From: a virus
Direction: 5' to 3' (one strand)
Virus record (IMG/VR): IMGVR_UViG_3300009159_000177
Location: 1-34,216 of that record
DNA length: 34,216 bases
The first letter of the stretch is position 1. Each line of letters starts with the position of its first letter. Shown here one piece after another: positions 9,013 through 16,695 of this stretch. The position numbers and the translations under genes were made by a program. Below the pieces are notes generated by a model. That model was not told where the DNA came from, did no database searches, and saw only the letters and a list, made by a program, of their open reading frames with translations.

Positions 9013-9432
9013 ATGAAAACAGGATTAATTATTACGCTATCAATGTCAACACTATTAGCCTTCGTAGGTACTTATTTTTTTAACTTAACTGCAGATAATA
9101 TAGAACAGTTCCTAGCAATAGGATTGGTTATCTTTGCTGATGGCTTCTTCGGTGTTTGGGCTGGAATGAAGAGAGAAGGATTTCAAACATTTAAAGCACT
9201 AAAGGTATTAAAGACTTTTGGTTTTTGGATGGTGATGCTTGCTTGTATTCTTTCAATTGAAAAAGGATTTAAAGGTACAGCCTGGTTGAGTGAAACAATT
9301 ATAGCACCATTCATGGTATTTCAATTAATCTCTGTATTAAAAAATGCTTCAATGGTAGGTATTGTAAAGAATGAATTACTTACACAAATATTAGATAAAC
9401 TAGATAAACACAAAGGAGATAGAGAGATATAA
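9013..9432 (+). CDS. Holin family protein (phage holin 4-like)
   Basis: 139 aa with about four hydrophobic segments: residues 4-24, 31-49 (FLAIGLVIFADGFFGVWAG), 66-83 (FGFWMVMLACILSIEKG) and 95-112. The Asp-containing second segment followed by MKREGFQTFKALKVLKTF resembles the phage_holin_4 (toxin secretion/phage lysis holin) family common in Bacteroidota and Firmicutes phages. The C terminus is helical and charged. It lies between the endolysin and the spanin-like pair, and overlaps neither. It is the best family-level holin match here. Confidence 0.7.
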   Translation: MKTGLIITLSMSTLLAFVGTYFFNLTADNIEQFLAIGLVIFADGFFGVWAGMKREGFQTFKALKVLKTFGFWMVMLACILSIEKGFKGTAWLSETIIAPFMVFQLISVLKNASMVGIVKNELLTQILDKLDKHKGDREI

Positions 9433-9433
9433 T

Positions 9434-9799
9434 ATGCAAGACGTTACACAAGGAAGAATACAGCAAATACTTTTAATCATTATAGCAGCTTTAGTAGCTT
9501 GGAACATTTTTACTACTAACAGTATTAGTACTGATGTTAAAGGGTATAAGGGAAAAATAGAATTGCTACAAACTAAAGTAGATTCAGCTAAAGTAGTTAA
9601 CCAACAAATTGGTATTAAGATAGACTCAGTAAAAACAACTGTAGTTTCTATTACAAAAGAAATACACCAAATAGATAAATCAATAACCATAATAAAAAAA
9701 CAAACAGATGAAAAGACTAATACTGTTGATAAGTTTTCTAATGCTGAGCTTGAATTCTTTTTCACAAATAGATACAACAAGGATATCGCTCCAAAGTAA
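9434..9799 (+). CDS. Inner-membrane spanin-like protein (Rz-like)
   Basis: 121 aa: one N-terminal transmembrane helix (residues 11-26, QILLIIIAALVAWNIF), then a long periplasmic coiled coil rich in Lys, Asp, Ser, Ile and Val in heptad-like spacing (VDSAKVVNQQIGIKIDSVK), and a conserved-looking end (NAELEFFFTNRYNKD). This is the layout of i-spanins, which fuse inner and outer membrane at the last step of Gram-negative lysis. The following gene starts inside it in another frame, as in Rz/Rz1 pairs. Function is inferred from architecture and location. Confidence 0.65.
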   Translation: MQDVTQGRIQQILLIIIAALVAWNIFTTNSISTDVKGYKGKIELLQTKVDSAKVVNQQIGIKIDSVKTTVVSITKEIHQIDKSITIIKKQTDEKTNTVDKFSNAELEFFFTNRYNKDIAPK

Positions 9800-10112
9800 T
9801 ATTGCTAGACTAGTTGCAAAAGATTTAATTCGATACGATGGGTGTGTACAAGAGTTAAAATTAACCCAAGAAAAAGTTATCAAGCTAGAGAGTAGAGAAG
9901 CTCAAAAAGATACTATTATTAAACTTTACTCAGAGAAAGATGAGAATAGTAAATATATAATTCATCAAAATGAATTACAAATAGGTCAGTATGAGCATAT
10001 GACTGACGATTTACAGAAAGAAATAAGAAGAGGAAGAACTAAAACTTTTGTATATAAGGTAGGAACCTTTTTAGGAATTCTCACAACGTCCTACTTATTA
10101 CTACTAAAATAA
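9708..10112 (+). CDS. Secreted coiled-coil protein, spanin partner-like, overlapping the Rz-like gene
   Basis: 134 aa. Starts 92 bases before the end of the preceding gene in a different frame. A signal peptide is clear: KR, then LILLISFLMLSLNSFSQ. There is no lipobox cysteine, so it is not a classical Rz1 lipoprotein. The middle is a charged coiled coil (VQELKLTQEKVIKLESREAQ), and the C terminus has a hydrophobic segment (VGTFLGILTTSYLLLL) that could anchor it. The overlap and position suggest it works with the upstream gene. A start further in is possible, but the signal peptide favours 9708. Confidence 0.6.
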   Translation: MKRLILLISFLMLSLNSFSQIDTTRISLQSNIARLVAKDLIRYDGCVQELKLTQEKVIKLESREAQKDTIIKLYSEKDENSKYIIHQNELQIGQYEHMTDDLQKEIRRGRTKTFVYKVGTFLGILTTSYLLLLK

Positions 10113-10121
10113 ATAAAAATC

Positions 10122-10147
10122 CAGGCTTGCTTTCGCAGGCCTTTTTT
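10122..10147 (+). terminator. Intrinsic terminator of the lysis module, fused to the next promoter
   Basis: GGCTTGC (10124-10130) pairs with GCAGGCC (one G-U pair) around TTTC, and six T residues follow. The TTG of the downstream promoter is inside the 5' arm. Confidence 0.8.
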
Positions 10148-10163
10148 ATTATATTATAGTTAT
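10127..10163 (+). promoter_or_regulatory. Promoter for the DUF3310-nuclease genes
   Basis: TTG at 10127-10129, 20 bases, TATATTAT at 10150-10157, then AGTTATATAA. It sits 20 bases before the ATG at 10178. Confidence 0.7.
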
Positions 10164-10177
10164 ATAAATGTTATAAT

Positions 10178-10447
10178 ATGAACGACAGAGAAGGAACTTT
10201 TACAATTGATAAAGACAATCCAAAGAAAGAATCAGTAAATCATCCAAATCACTACGGAGGAAAAGATAATCCTTACGAAGCAATAAAAGTTATTGAAGCT
10301 TGGGAGTTAGGATTCTGTTTAGGAAATACTATTAAGTATATTTCAAGAGCTGGAAAGAAAGACGAAACAATCCAAGAACTTGAAAAAGCTTTATGGTATT
10401 TAAAAAGAGAAATTAAAAACCTAAAAGATGGCAAAAAAGAATCTTAA
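10178..10447 (+). CDS. DUF3310 family protein
   Basis: 89 aa. The pattern NHPNHYGG, then YEAIKVIEAW, GNTIKYISRAGKK, and ELEKALWYLKREI is characteristic of DUF3310, a short helical family widespread in phages. The nucleotide kinase gp1.7 of phage T7 is, as far as I recall, related, but no kinase activity can be inferred here with confidence. The first 20 residues are a charged extension. Its last 20 bases overlap the nuclease gene start, so the two are translationally coupled. Confidence 0.8.
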   Translation: MNDREGTFTIDKDNPKKESVNHPNHYGGKDNPYEAIKVIEAWELGFCLGNTIKYISRAGKKDETIQELEKALWYLKREIKNLKDGKKES

Positions 10448-11363
10448 ACAATTACAGATCTTCAGAGACTATCAGCCTAAGGTTATTAATTACGAAATTG
10501 AAAAATCTATTTCATATTCACAGACTCTAGCATATAATACTTGTCCACACCAATGGGCATTAAGTTATATTAAAAAGCTTCAGGAATATAAACCTTCCAT
10601 TCATACTGTATTTGGTACAGCATTCCATGAAACACTTCAAGAATGGCTTACTGAATTATACGAAGGAACAGTTAAAAAGGCAATGGAGATGGATTTAGAT
10701 GCATTACTTCTTTCTAAAATGCAAACAGTATATGCAGAAGAGAAGGAAAGATATAGAGAGCATTTTTCTAGTTCTAACGAGTTATCTGAGTTTCATAATG
10801 ATGGTATTGAAATACTAAAGTACATTAAGAAGAAACGCTCTGCCTTCTTTGGAACCAAGTATATTAAGCTGGTTGGAGTAGAAATACCTTTACTACATAA
10901 AATATCTGAGAACATTTTTTTCAAAGGATATATTGATTTACTACTATATGATGAACAAGATGATAAGTATACCATTATAGATATTAAAACCTCAACATCA
11001 GGATGGAATCAATATGCTAAAAAGGATGATAAAAAGTTAGCACAACTACTTCTTTATAAAGAATTCCTAGCAAAACAATTTCAAATCGATGTAGAAAAAG
11101 TAGATGTGAAATACTTTATTGTAAAAAGAAAAGTACCTGCCGATCCTGAATATCCAGCAATGGGAAAAAGAGTACAGGAATTTATTCCACCTTCAGGTAA
11201 GATAAAAAGAGGTCAAGCAGGAAATGCATTAATGAAATTCATTCAAGATGCTTTTGATGATAAAGGCCAGTATATAGATAAAGAATATGATAAAGCTCCT
11301 TCCAAATCAAACTGTATGTTTTGTTCTTACAGAAATACAGAGCATTGTAATGCTAGTTTTTGA
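10428..11363 (+). CDS. PD-(D/E)XK nuclease with Fe-S cluster (RecB/Cas4/AddB-like)
   Basis: 311 aa. The family cuts DNA, often as a 5'-to-3' or ssDNA exonuclease, for recombination or end processing. Seen: TAFHETLQEW (H67), GYIDLLLYD (D170), TIIDIKTS (D185, K187), and AQLLLYKEFL (Q206), the RecB nuclease motif set. One cysteine near the N terminus (C39 in NTCPHQW) and a C-terminal CxxC...C (C296, C299, C307) would hold a [4Fe-4S] cluster as in AddB and Cas4. No CRISPR elements are near, so Cas4 function in adaptation is unlikely. A role in phage replication-recombination or host DNA breakdown is more probable. Confidence 0.88.
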   Translation: MAKKNLKQLQIFRDYQPKVINYEIEKSISYSQTLAYNTCPHQWALSYIKKLQEYKPSIHTVFGTAFHETLQEWLTELYEGTVKKAMEMDLDALLLSKMQTVYAEEKERYREHFSSSNELSEFHNDGIEILKYIKKKRSAFFGTKYIKLVGVEIPLLHKISENIFFKGYIDLLLYDEQDDKYTIIDIKTSTSGWNQYAKKDDKKLAQLLLYKEFLAKQFQIDVEKVDVKYFIVKRKVPADPEYPAMGKRVQEFIPPSGKIKRGQAGNALMKFIQDAFDDKGQYIDKEYDKAPSKSNCMFCSYRNTEHCNASF

Positions 11364-11402
11364 TTTTAGTATATATTTATATATAGTTAAACAAATATAA
11401 AT

Positions 11403-11585
11403 ATGGACACAAAAAAACTAACATCGGTTAAAGTGGAACAGGAATTGTTCCAAGAATTCAAAGAAGAATGTATAAGACATAAATTTTCTTTACAAAAGCT
11501 TGTAGACAGAGCAATTTTTTTATATCTTACAGAAGAAGAGTTTAAGAAGAAACTACATTCACAAACAAATATTAAATTAAAATAG
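11403..11585 (+). CDS. Ribbon-helix-helix (Arc/CopG-like) DNA-binding protein
   Basis: 60 aa. TSVKVEQELFQEFKEEC gives the beta strand plus first helix of a ribbon-helix-helix fold, and FSLQKLVDRAIFLYL gives the second helix. Such proteins dimerise and bind operators as repressors, sometimes as plasmid or phage regulators. No membrane or enzyme features. It stands alone before the glycan cluster, after a 39-base AT-rich gap, and could regulate that cluster. Confidence 0.7.
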   Translation: MDTKKLTSVKVEQELFQEFKEECIRHKFSLQKLVDRAIFLYLTEEEFKKKLHSQTNIKLK

Positions 11586-11589
11586 TTAC

Positions 11590-13029
11590 ATGAAAGACAA
11601 TTTTCGTTATGTAAAGAAAGAGGATCGGAAAAAGATTCTCTTGTTATGCGATGATATTAGGATGCATTCCGGTATCGCAACTATGGCCAGAGAAATAGTC
11701 GTAGGAACAGCTCACCACTTTAACTGGATTAATGTAGGTGCAGCAATCAATCATCCTGAAGCAGGAAAAGGAGTTGATATCTCAGCTGAAGTAAATACCT
11801 TTGCTGGATTAGATGATGCATGGGTAAGGGTGTTACCTTATAGTGGTTACGGTGATGCAATGCTTATTAGAACATTGATCACTCAAGAAAAGCCAGATGC
11901 AATTTTTATCTTTACAGATCCAAGATATTGGACTTGGTTATTTGAAATCGAAAGAGAGATTAGAAATCAAATTCCAATCCATTATTTAAATATTTGGGAT
12001 GATCTTCCAACTCCTCTTTATAATAAATCATACTATGAATCATGTGATTTATTAATGGCTATCTCAAAACAAACTAAAAATATCAATGAGATTGTTTTAG
12101 GGGAATCGGCTAAAGATAAAATTATCAAATATGTTCCTCATGGAATAAACGATAAACATTTCTTTCCAATTAGGGAAGGGCATGAGAATTTTGGATTGCT
12201 ACAGGAGTTTAGAAAGAAGATGTTTGGAGAAAAGGAAATTGACTTTGTAGTTGTTTTTAATTCTAGAAACATTAGAAGAAAATCTCCAGGAGATGTAATC
12301 TTATCTTATAAATTATTCTGTGATATGATTGGAGAAGAAAGATCGAAGAGATCTGCTCTTATAATGCATACACAGGCTGTAGATGAAAATGGAACAGATC
12401 TTTATGCAGTAAGAGAAGCTCTTTGTGATGAGAATGTAAATGTATTTTTCTCACAAGATAAATTAGATACACCGCAAATGAACCTACTCTACAATGTAGC
12501 TGATGTTGGAATGCTTATTACTTCAAATGAAGGATGGGGATTATCTTTAACTGAAACTATGATGGCCGGTAGAATGATTATTGCAAATGTAACTGGAGGA
12601 ATGCAAGATCAAATGAGATTTGAGCATGATGGTAAGTGGATTGACTTTACTCCTGACTTCCCTTCCAACCATAGAAAGACAGTTAAGGATTGTGGGGACT
12701 GGGCAGTGCCCGTATTTCCTTCAAACATATCATTAGTCGGTTCAGTTCCTACTCCTTACATCTTTGACGATAGATGTGCTCCTGAAGATGTAGCAAAAGC
12801 ATTATGTGATGTATATGATATGTCAAAAGAAGAAAGAGATGCAAAAGGATTATTAGCCAGAGAATGGGTAACATCAGACGAATCAGGAATGTCAGCAAGA
12901 CAGATGTGCGAGAATGTAATCGATGCAATGGAAGAATCGTTTGAGAAGTTCACACCAAGACCTAGATTCGAACTACATAAAATTATAGACAGACCAAAAA
13001 AACGTATAACACATAAATTAATATACTAG
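11590..13029 (+). CDS. GT-B (GT4-like) glycosyltransferase
   Basis: 479 aa. Family 4-type transferases move a sugar from a nucleotide sugar to an acceptor. N-terminal Rossmann half: KKILLLCDDIRMHSGIATMAREI. C-terminal half: VVFNSRNIRRKSPGDVI, then the donor-site segment SNEGWGLSLTETMMAGRMII near residues 311-331, an E-x7-E motif. The last 30 residues are basic (RPKKRITHKLIY). First gene of the glycan cluster. Substrate unknown; cytoplasmic. Confidence 0.85.
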   Translation: MKDNFRYVKKEDRKKILLLCDDIRMHSGIATMAREIVVGTAHHFNWINVGAAINHPEAGKGVDISAEVNTFAGLDDAWVRVLPYSGYGDAMLIRTLITQEKPDAIFIFTDPRYWTWLFEIEREIRNQIPIHYLNIWDDLPTPLYNKSYYESCDLLMAISKQTKNINEIVLGESAKDKIIKYVPHGINDKHFFPIREGHENFGLLQEFRKKMFGEKEIDFVVVFNSRNIRRKSPGDVILSYKLFCDMIGEERSKRSALIMHTQAVDENGTDLYAVREALCDENVNVFFSQDKLDTPQMNLLYNVADVGMLITSNEGWGLSLTETMMAGRMIIANVTGGMQDQMRFEHDGKWIDFTPDFPSNHRKTVKDCGDWAVPVFPSNISLVGSVPTPYIFDDRCAPEDVAKALCDVYDMSKEERDAKGLLAREWVTSDESGMSARQMCENVIDAMEESFEKFTPRPRFELHKIIDRPKKRITHKLIY

Positions 13030-13030
13030 T

Positions 13031-13549
13031 ATGGGACTAAGTTTTAAAACATATCAACATCAACTACAAGAGCAAGTTTCAATATACGATACACTAGAGG
13101 AGGTATTTGATGCAAAACCTTTCAAAACAACATTCATGTTTATTAAAGATGAGGATGATGTATACGTACCTCGCTTTAACGATCCTAAAGGAAATGCAAT
13201 TAATATACGCTTTTACCACGAAGGTAATGGATTATATACATTAGATTTTACGGTTAATGATACAAGTTACAAAAGTGATACTACAAAATATACGTTACTA
13301 GACTACACAACTCTACTTACTACTATTGCTCAAGCAGTAACACAGTTTCTAGAAAAATATAATCCTATAGGACTAGCATTATCAGGTACTAATGTATATG
13401 AAAAAATTGCTACTAAACCTCAAGCTGAAGGACAGAAGGATAGAATTTATAAATTTTTTATTTCACAAATAGAAGATAAAGGAAATTACATGGTAGACAA
13501 GTCTATAAAAGATGGAATTGCCTTAATGAGAAAATACAAACAAGATTAA
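13031..13549 (+). CDS. Hypothetical protein, mixed alpha/beta
   Basis: 172 aa, not recognised. The first half predicts beta strands (TTFMFIKDEDDVYVPRF, AINIRFYHEGNGLYTLDF) and the second half helices (LLTTIAQAVTQFLEKY, KDGIALMRKYK). No signal, membrane segment or metal motif. It lies between two glycosyltransferase genes with a one-base gap before it and 11 bases after, yet does not look like an enzyme of glycan synthesis. It could be a virion or accessory protein. Confidence 0.6.
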   Translation: MGLSFKTYQHQLQEQVSIYDTLEEVFDAKPFKTTFMFIKDEDDVYVPRFNDPKGNAINIRFYHEGNGLYTLDFTVNDTSYKSDTTKYTLLDYTTLLTTIAQAVTQFLEKYNPIGLALSGTNVYEKIATKPQAEGQKDRIYKFFISQIEDKGNYMVDKSIKDGIALMRKYKQD

Positions 13550-13560
13550 TATATTAAGTT

Positions 13561-14079
13561 ATGAGTAAACCTACATTAGTAGTAAGTTGCCCTATTGATA
13601 CTTATTCAGGGTATGGGGCAAGAGCAAGAGACTTTGTACAATCAATTATCGATTTAGATAAGTATGAAGTACAGATATTATCACAGAGATGGGGTAATAC
13701 AAGATTTGGATACTTACAAGATCATAGTAATGAATCTTTAGCATCTAGAATCATTCCTCAACTAACAGCACAACCAGACATCTGGATTCAGATTACAGTA
13801 CCAAATGAATTTCAAAAGGTAGGTAAGTACAACATCGGGGTAACAGCCGGTATTGAAACTACACTTTGTGATGGTACTTGGTTGGAAGGATGTAACAATA
13901 TGGATTTGGTTTTAGTTTCTTCTGAACATGCTAGAAAAGTATTTCAGGAAAGTAAATATAATGTACAAGACAATAGAACAGGACAAGTAACAGGTCATAT
14001 TGAATTACAGACTAAAATGGAAGTTCTATTTGAAGGAGCTGATTTAGATAAGTACTACAAAATAAATTGGGAAGATTAG
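13561..14079 (+). pseudogene. N-terminal half of a GT-B glycosyltransferase, separated from its C-terminal half
   Basis: 172 aa that read like the acceptor-binding half of a GT4-like enzyme: VVSCPIDTYSGYGARARDFV, then WIQITVPNEFQ, VTAGIETTLC, LVLVSSEHARKVF. It stops after FEGADLDKYYKI, where a complete enzyme would enter its donor-binding half. That half resumes at 14801, after an HNH endonuclease gene. The last residues (NWED) are probably insertion-derived. Gene splitting by a homing endonuclease is known in phage Aeh1 (nrdA split by mobE), where the two halves still assemble. Whether these halves do is unknown. Confidence 0.75.
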
Positions 14080-14112
14080 GTTGGTAGGTCATTGGGTTTT
14101 CTAAAAAAGATA

Positions 14113-14121
14113 CTATTTATA
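14113..14121 (+). promoter_or_regulatory. CTATTTATA motif before the HNH gene
   Basis: Exact CTATTTATA, 14 bases before the HNH ATG, within ACTATTTATAA. The same string precedes the genes at 27264 and 32809. Possibly a promoter of a second, perhaps late, class. Confidence 0.45.
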
Positions 14122-14135
14122 ATAAAGAAAATACA

Positions 14136-14789
14136 ATGAACTATCAAAGAATCTACGATCAGATAATTGATCGAGCAAGAAAGGAAAGTAGAAAGAAAGG
14201 TCAAGGAAGTTATTATGAAGCACATCATGTTATTCCAAAATGCTTAGGAGGAAGTAATGTGAAGGATAATATAGTTTTATTAACAGCAAGAGAGCACTTT
14301 GTATGTCACAAGTTGTTAGTAGAGATTTACCCTGATAATTACAGAATAGTTTTTGCATTTTGGTGTATGTGCGGAATGAGAAATGATCTCACAGAAGGAA
14401 AGAGGCACATACCTTCAACTAGAGATTATGAGCAAACTAGGTTATTAATGAGTAAACTAACAACAGGGATTCCAAAATCAGAAGAGCATAGGCAAAAAAA
14501 CTCGGATTCACATAAGGGTAGGACTCCCTGGAATAAGGGAAAAGTGCGTACAGAGCTTCATACACTAAATAACAAAATAGGTCAGAAAAACAGGAGAGAA
14601 GTTAATCAACTTACCTTAGAAGGAGAATTTGTAAAAACATGGGATAGTATTTCTGATGCAGCAAAGCATTATGGGATAGGAGTTTCACACTGCTTAATGG
14701 GTAGGCAAAAAGCAACTAAGGGGTATAGATGGCAGTACACAACACCAGAACCCCCAATGCAGAGAATAGGAGGAAAGTTAAAAAAATAA
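14136..14789 (+). CDS. HNH homing endonuclease with NUMOD DNA-binding modules
   Basis: 217 aa. The HNH site is visible as EAHHVIPKCLGGSN and DNIVLLTAREHFVCHKLL (H30/H31, N45, H54). Downstream is a NUMOD3-like segment, PKSEEHRQKNSDSHKG, and a NUMOD1-like helix-turn-helix, KTWDSISDAAKHYGIGVSHC. This module order is typical of phage freestanding homing endonucleases, which cut a site in an uninvaded allele and spread by repair. It lies exactly between the two halves of a glycosyltransferase gene and has its own CTATTTATA motif. Noncoding flanks total only about 70 bases, too few for a group I intron. Confidence 0.88.
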   Translation: MNYQRIYDQIIDRARKESRKKGQGSYYEAHHVIPKCLGGSNVKDNIVLLTAREHFVCHKLLVEIYPDNYRIVFAFWCMCGMRNDLTEGKRHIPSTRDYEQTRLLMSKLTTGIPKSEEHRQKNSDSHKGRTPWNKGKVRTELHTLNNKIGQKNRREVNQLTLEGEFVKTWDSISDAAKHYGIGVSHCLMGRQKATKGYRWQYTTPEPPMQRIGGKLKK

Positions 14790-14800
14790 AAATAGTTATT

Positions 14801-15601
14801 ATGAAAAAAGCAGATTCAAAAATCTACCAAGAATTATTACAAATACCAGAGGAGTTTCTATTTCTTACAATCGGACATTGGCTTCCTGGAGAAGTAGGGG
14901 AAGATAGAAAGAATATTGGATACACTATCAAAGCATTCTTAGAAACATTTAAGAATAAGCAGAAAGGAAAACGACCAGGACTTATTCTTAAAGTACAAGC
15001 AGGATCAGGAACTTCTATTATGGATAGAGAAACAGTACTTGATAAAATTGATGCAATAAGACAAACTGTAAAAGGAGATTTACCAAATGTATACCTACTA
15101 CATGGTGAAATGTCTGATGCAGAAGTAAATGAATTATATAACCATAGCAAAGTCAAGGCAATGATTACTTTAACTAAAGGAGAAGGATTTGGAAGACCAT
15201 TACTTGAATTTAGTTTAGTAAATAAGCCAATCATTGCAAGTGGATGGTCAGGTCAAGTTGATTTCTTAGATAAGGAATTTACTAAACTAATCGGAGGAAC
15301 TCTAACACCAGTACATCCTTCAGCAGCAATCGATAAGATGATCTTAAGAGAAAGTTCTTGGTTCACTCCAGATCCAATTGAAGTAGGAAGGGCTTTAAAA
15401 GAAGTATATGAGGATTATGACAAATGGAAAACTGCAGCTAAAAGACAAGGGCATAAGTCAAGAACACAGTTCTCATATGATAATATGAGAGAGACAGTAG
15501 GTACCCTTCTAACACAGTATGTACCTGAATTTCCAAAGCAAGTACAATTAAAACTACCTCAATTAAAGAAAATTGAATTACCTAAATTACAAAAAGTATA
15601 A
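14801..15601 (+). pseudogene. C-terminal half of the split GT-B glycosyltransferase
   Basis: 266 aa from the ATG at 14801; an in-frame start at 14729 lies inside the HNH gene and is less likely. It carries the donor-site half of a GT4-like enzyme: EEFLFLTIGHWLPGEVG, NVYLLHGEMSDAEVNELY, then TLTKGEGFGRPLLEFSLVNK (E-x7-E) and ASGWSGQVDFL. It lacks the N-terminal half, found at 13561. The tail is Lys/Leu/Pro-rich (KLPQLKKIELPKLQKV). It may still function with the other half in trans, so 'broken gene' is provisional. One-base overlap with the next gene. Confidence 0.75.
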
Positions 15602-16059
15602 TGGAAGAAAAAATGATAGACTGTCCACATTGTGGAGGTAATGCTTGTTATGAACAAGTAGTAACGGAAGAAGTAAAAACTAATTTCTGTTTCGGTTGTG
15701 GATTCACAACATCAACTATAATGGTTGAAGGAACAAAACCAGTATTAGATGCTTTAGAAACATCTCCGGAATTATATAAAGACCTTATGTTTATTGATGA
15801 GGATAAAAAAGTATGGTTTCCAGCCACAGTTACTCTTCCTGAGAAAGGAATGGTATTCTTAGATGGAACTTCTAAAGATAATTGGAAATGGTCTGCAGTC
15901 CAAGCTATAGAAATTACTGAGGAAGAAAAAAGTAAATATCCAGAAGGTCAAACTCATAAAATGGATACAAAAAATACTCAGATGTTTGATAAAAAAGATT
16001 TTATGGATGCATTAGATGCTATTAAATTCTTTGATGTATTAGTTGCAGAACAAGAATAG
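15601..16059 (+). CDS. Zinc-ribbon protein of unknown function
   Basis: 152 aa. CPHCGG (residues 8-13) and CFGCGF (about 30-35) form a four-cysteine zinc ribbon at the N terminus. The rest is soluble, with a WFPATVTLPEKGMVFLDG segment and acidic helical end. Similar zinc-ribbon hypotheticals are frequent in large marine T4-like phages. It begins on the last base of the preceding stop (one-base overlap) and sits inside the glycan cluster. Role unknown. Confidence 0.6.
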   Translation: MEEKMIDCPHCGGNACYEQVVTEEVKTNFCFGCGFTTSTIMVEGTKPVLDALETSPELYKDLMFIDEDKKVWFPATVTLPEKGMVFLDGTSKDNWKWSAVQAIEITEEEKSKYPEGQTHKMDTKNTQMFDKKDFMDALDAIKFFDVLVAEQE

Positions 16060-16080
16060 TTTTCGTATATTAATATAATG
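16043..16080 (+). promoter_or_regulatory. Promoter for the central glycan operon, giving a probably leaderless mRNA
   Basis: TTG at 16043-16045 (inside the upstream gene), 20 bases, TATATTAA at 16066-16073. The ATG follows at 16078, only four bases after the box. Confidence 0.7.
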
Positions 16081-16695
16081 AAGTTAAGTTATGCAATAAC
16101 AGTTTGTAATGAATTGGAGGAAGTGAAAAGACTAGTCAACTTCCTCCTTTCCAACAAACGAAAGGAAGATGAAATAGTAATCTTGTACGATACAGGCGGC
16201 AGTACCGAAGTTTACGATTACGTAGATAATGTAGATGAGATAATAAATGTATTTGTAATAAAAGATAAATTTCAAGGACACTTTGCTGATTGGAAGAATA
16301 AGTTCTTTAAGGTATGCTCAGGAGATTACATCTTTCAGATAGATGCTGATGAGATTCCTCACATTAACTTAATACAAAACCTTCCTACAATGTTACAATC
16401 TAACGATGTCGATATGGTTAGAGTACCTAGAGTTAACACTGTAGAAGGACTAACTCAAGAGCATATTGAGAAATGGGGATGGAATGTAAATGAAAAAGGA
16501 TGGGTGAACTGGGCCGATTGGCAAATGAGAATCTATAAGAATACTCCTCACATAAGATGGGTCAACAAAGTACACGAAGTACTAGAAGGATTTAAGATTC
16601 ATGGAATGCTTCCACCAGAAGAGGAATGGGCCCTATATCATCCAAAGACAATAGAGAGACAAGAAAAGCAAAATAATTACTATGACACACTCTAG
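16078..16695 (+). CDS. GT2-family glycosyltransferase
   Basis: 205 aa, a GT-A fold. Starts with LSYAITVCNELEEVKRLV, the common GT2 opening, then ILYDTGGST. The metal/nucleotide DxD is QIDADEI near residue 95. LYHPKTIERQEKQNNYYDTL closes the chain. Probably cytoplasmic; sugar unknown. It opens a run of overlapping genes and has its own promoter. Its 3' end overlaps the next gene by 14 bases. Confidence 0.8.
   Translation: MKLSYAITVCNELEEVKRLVNFLLSNKRKEDEIVILYDTGGSTEVYDYVDNVDEIINVFVIKDKFQGHFADWKNKFFKVCSGDYIFQIDADEIPHINLIQNLPTMLQSNDVDMVRVPRVNTVEGLTQEHIEKWGWNVNEKGWVNWADWQMRIYKNTPHIRWVNKVHEVLEGFKIHGMLPPEEEWALYHPKTIERQEKQNNYYDTL

Noticed and set aside
10428-11363. Cas4 of a CRISPR system
   Set aside because: Cysteines and nuclease motifs fit, but there are no repeats, Cas1/Cas2 or spacers in the window.
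11345-11385. Main-type promoter before the ribbon-helix-helix gene
   Set aside because: TATATTTA is present at 11372, but the nearest TTG is 24 bases away instead of 20; too weak to list.
13518-13560. Main-type promoter before the split glycosyltransferase
   Set aside because: TATATTAA and a GTTATG start are present, but no TTG lies at the required distance.
14080-14800. Group I intron around the HNH gene
   Set aside because: A short candidate P1 pairing (AAAAT with GTTTT) exists, but non-coding sequence is only about 70 bases and no P3-P7 core sequences could be seen.
13561-15601. Intein interrupting the glycosyltransferase
   Set aside because: Both halves end or start with ordinary stop and start codons, the frames differ, and no splicing-block residues border the HNH gene.
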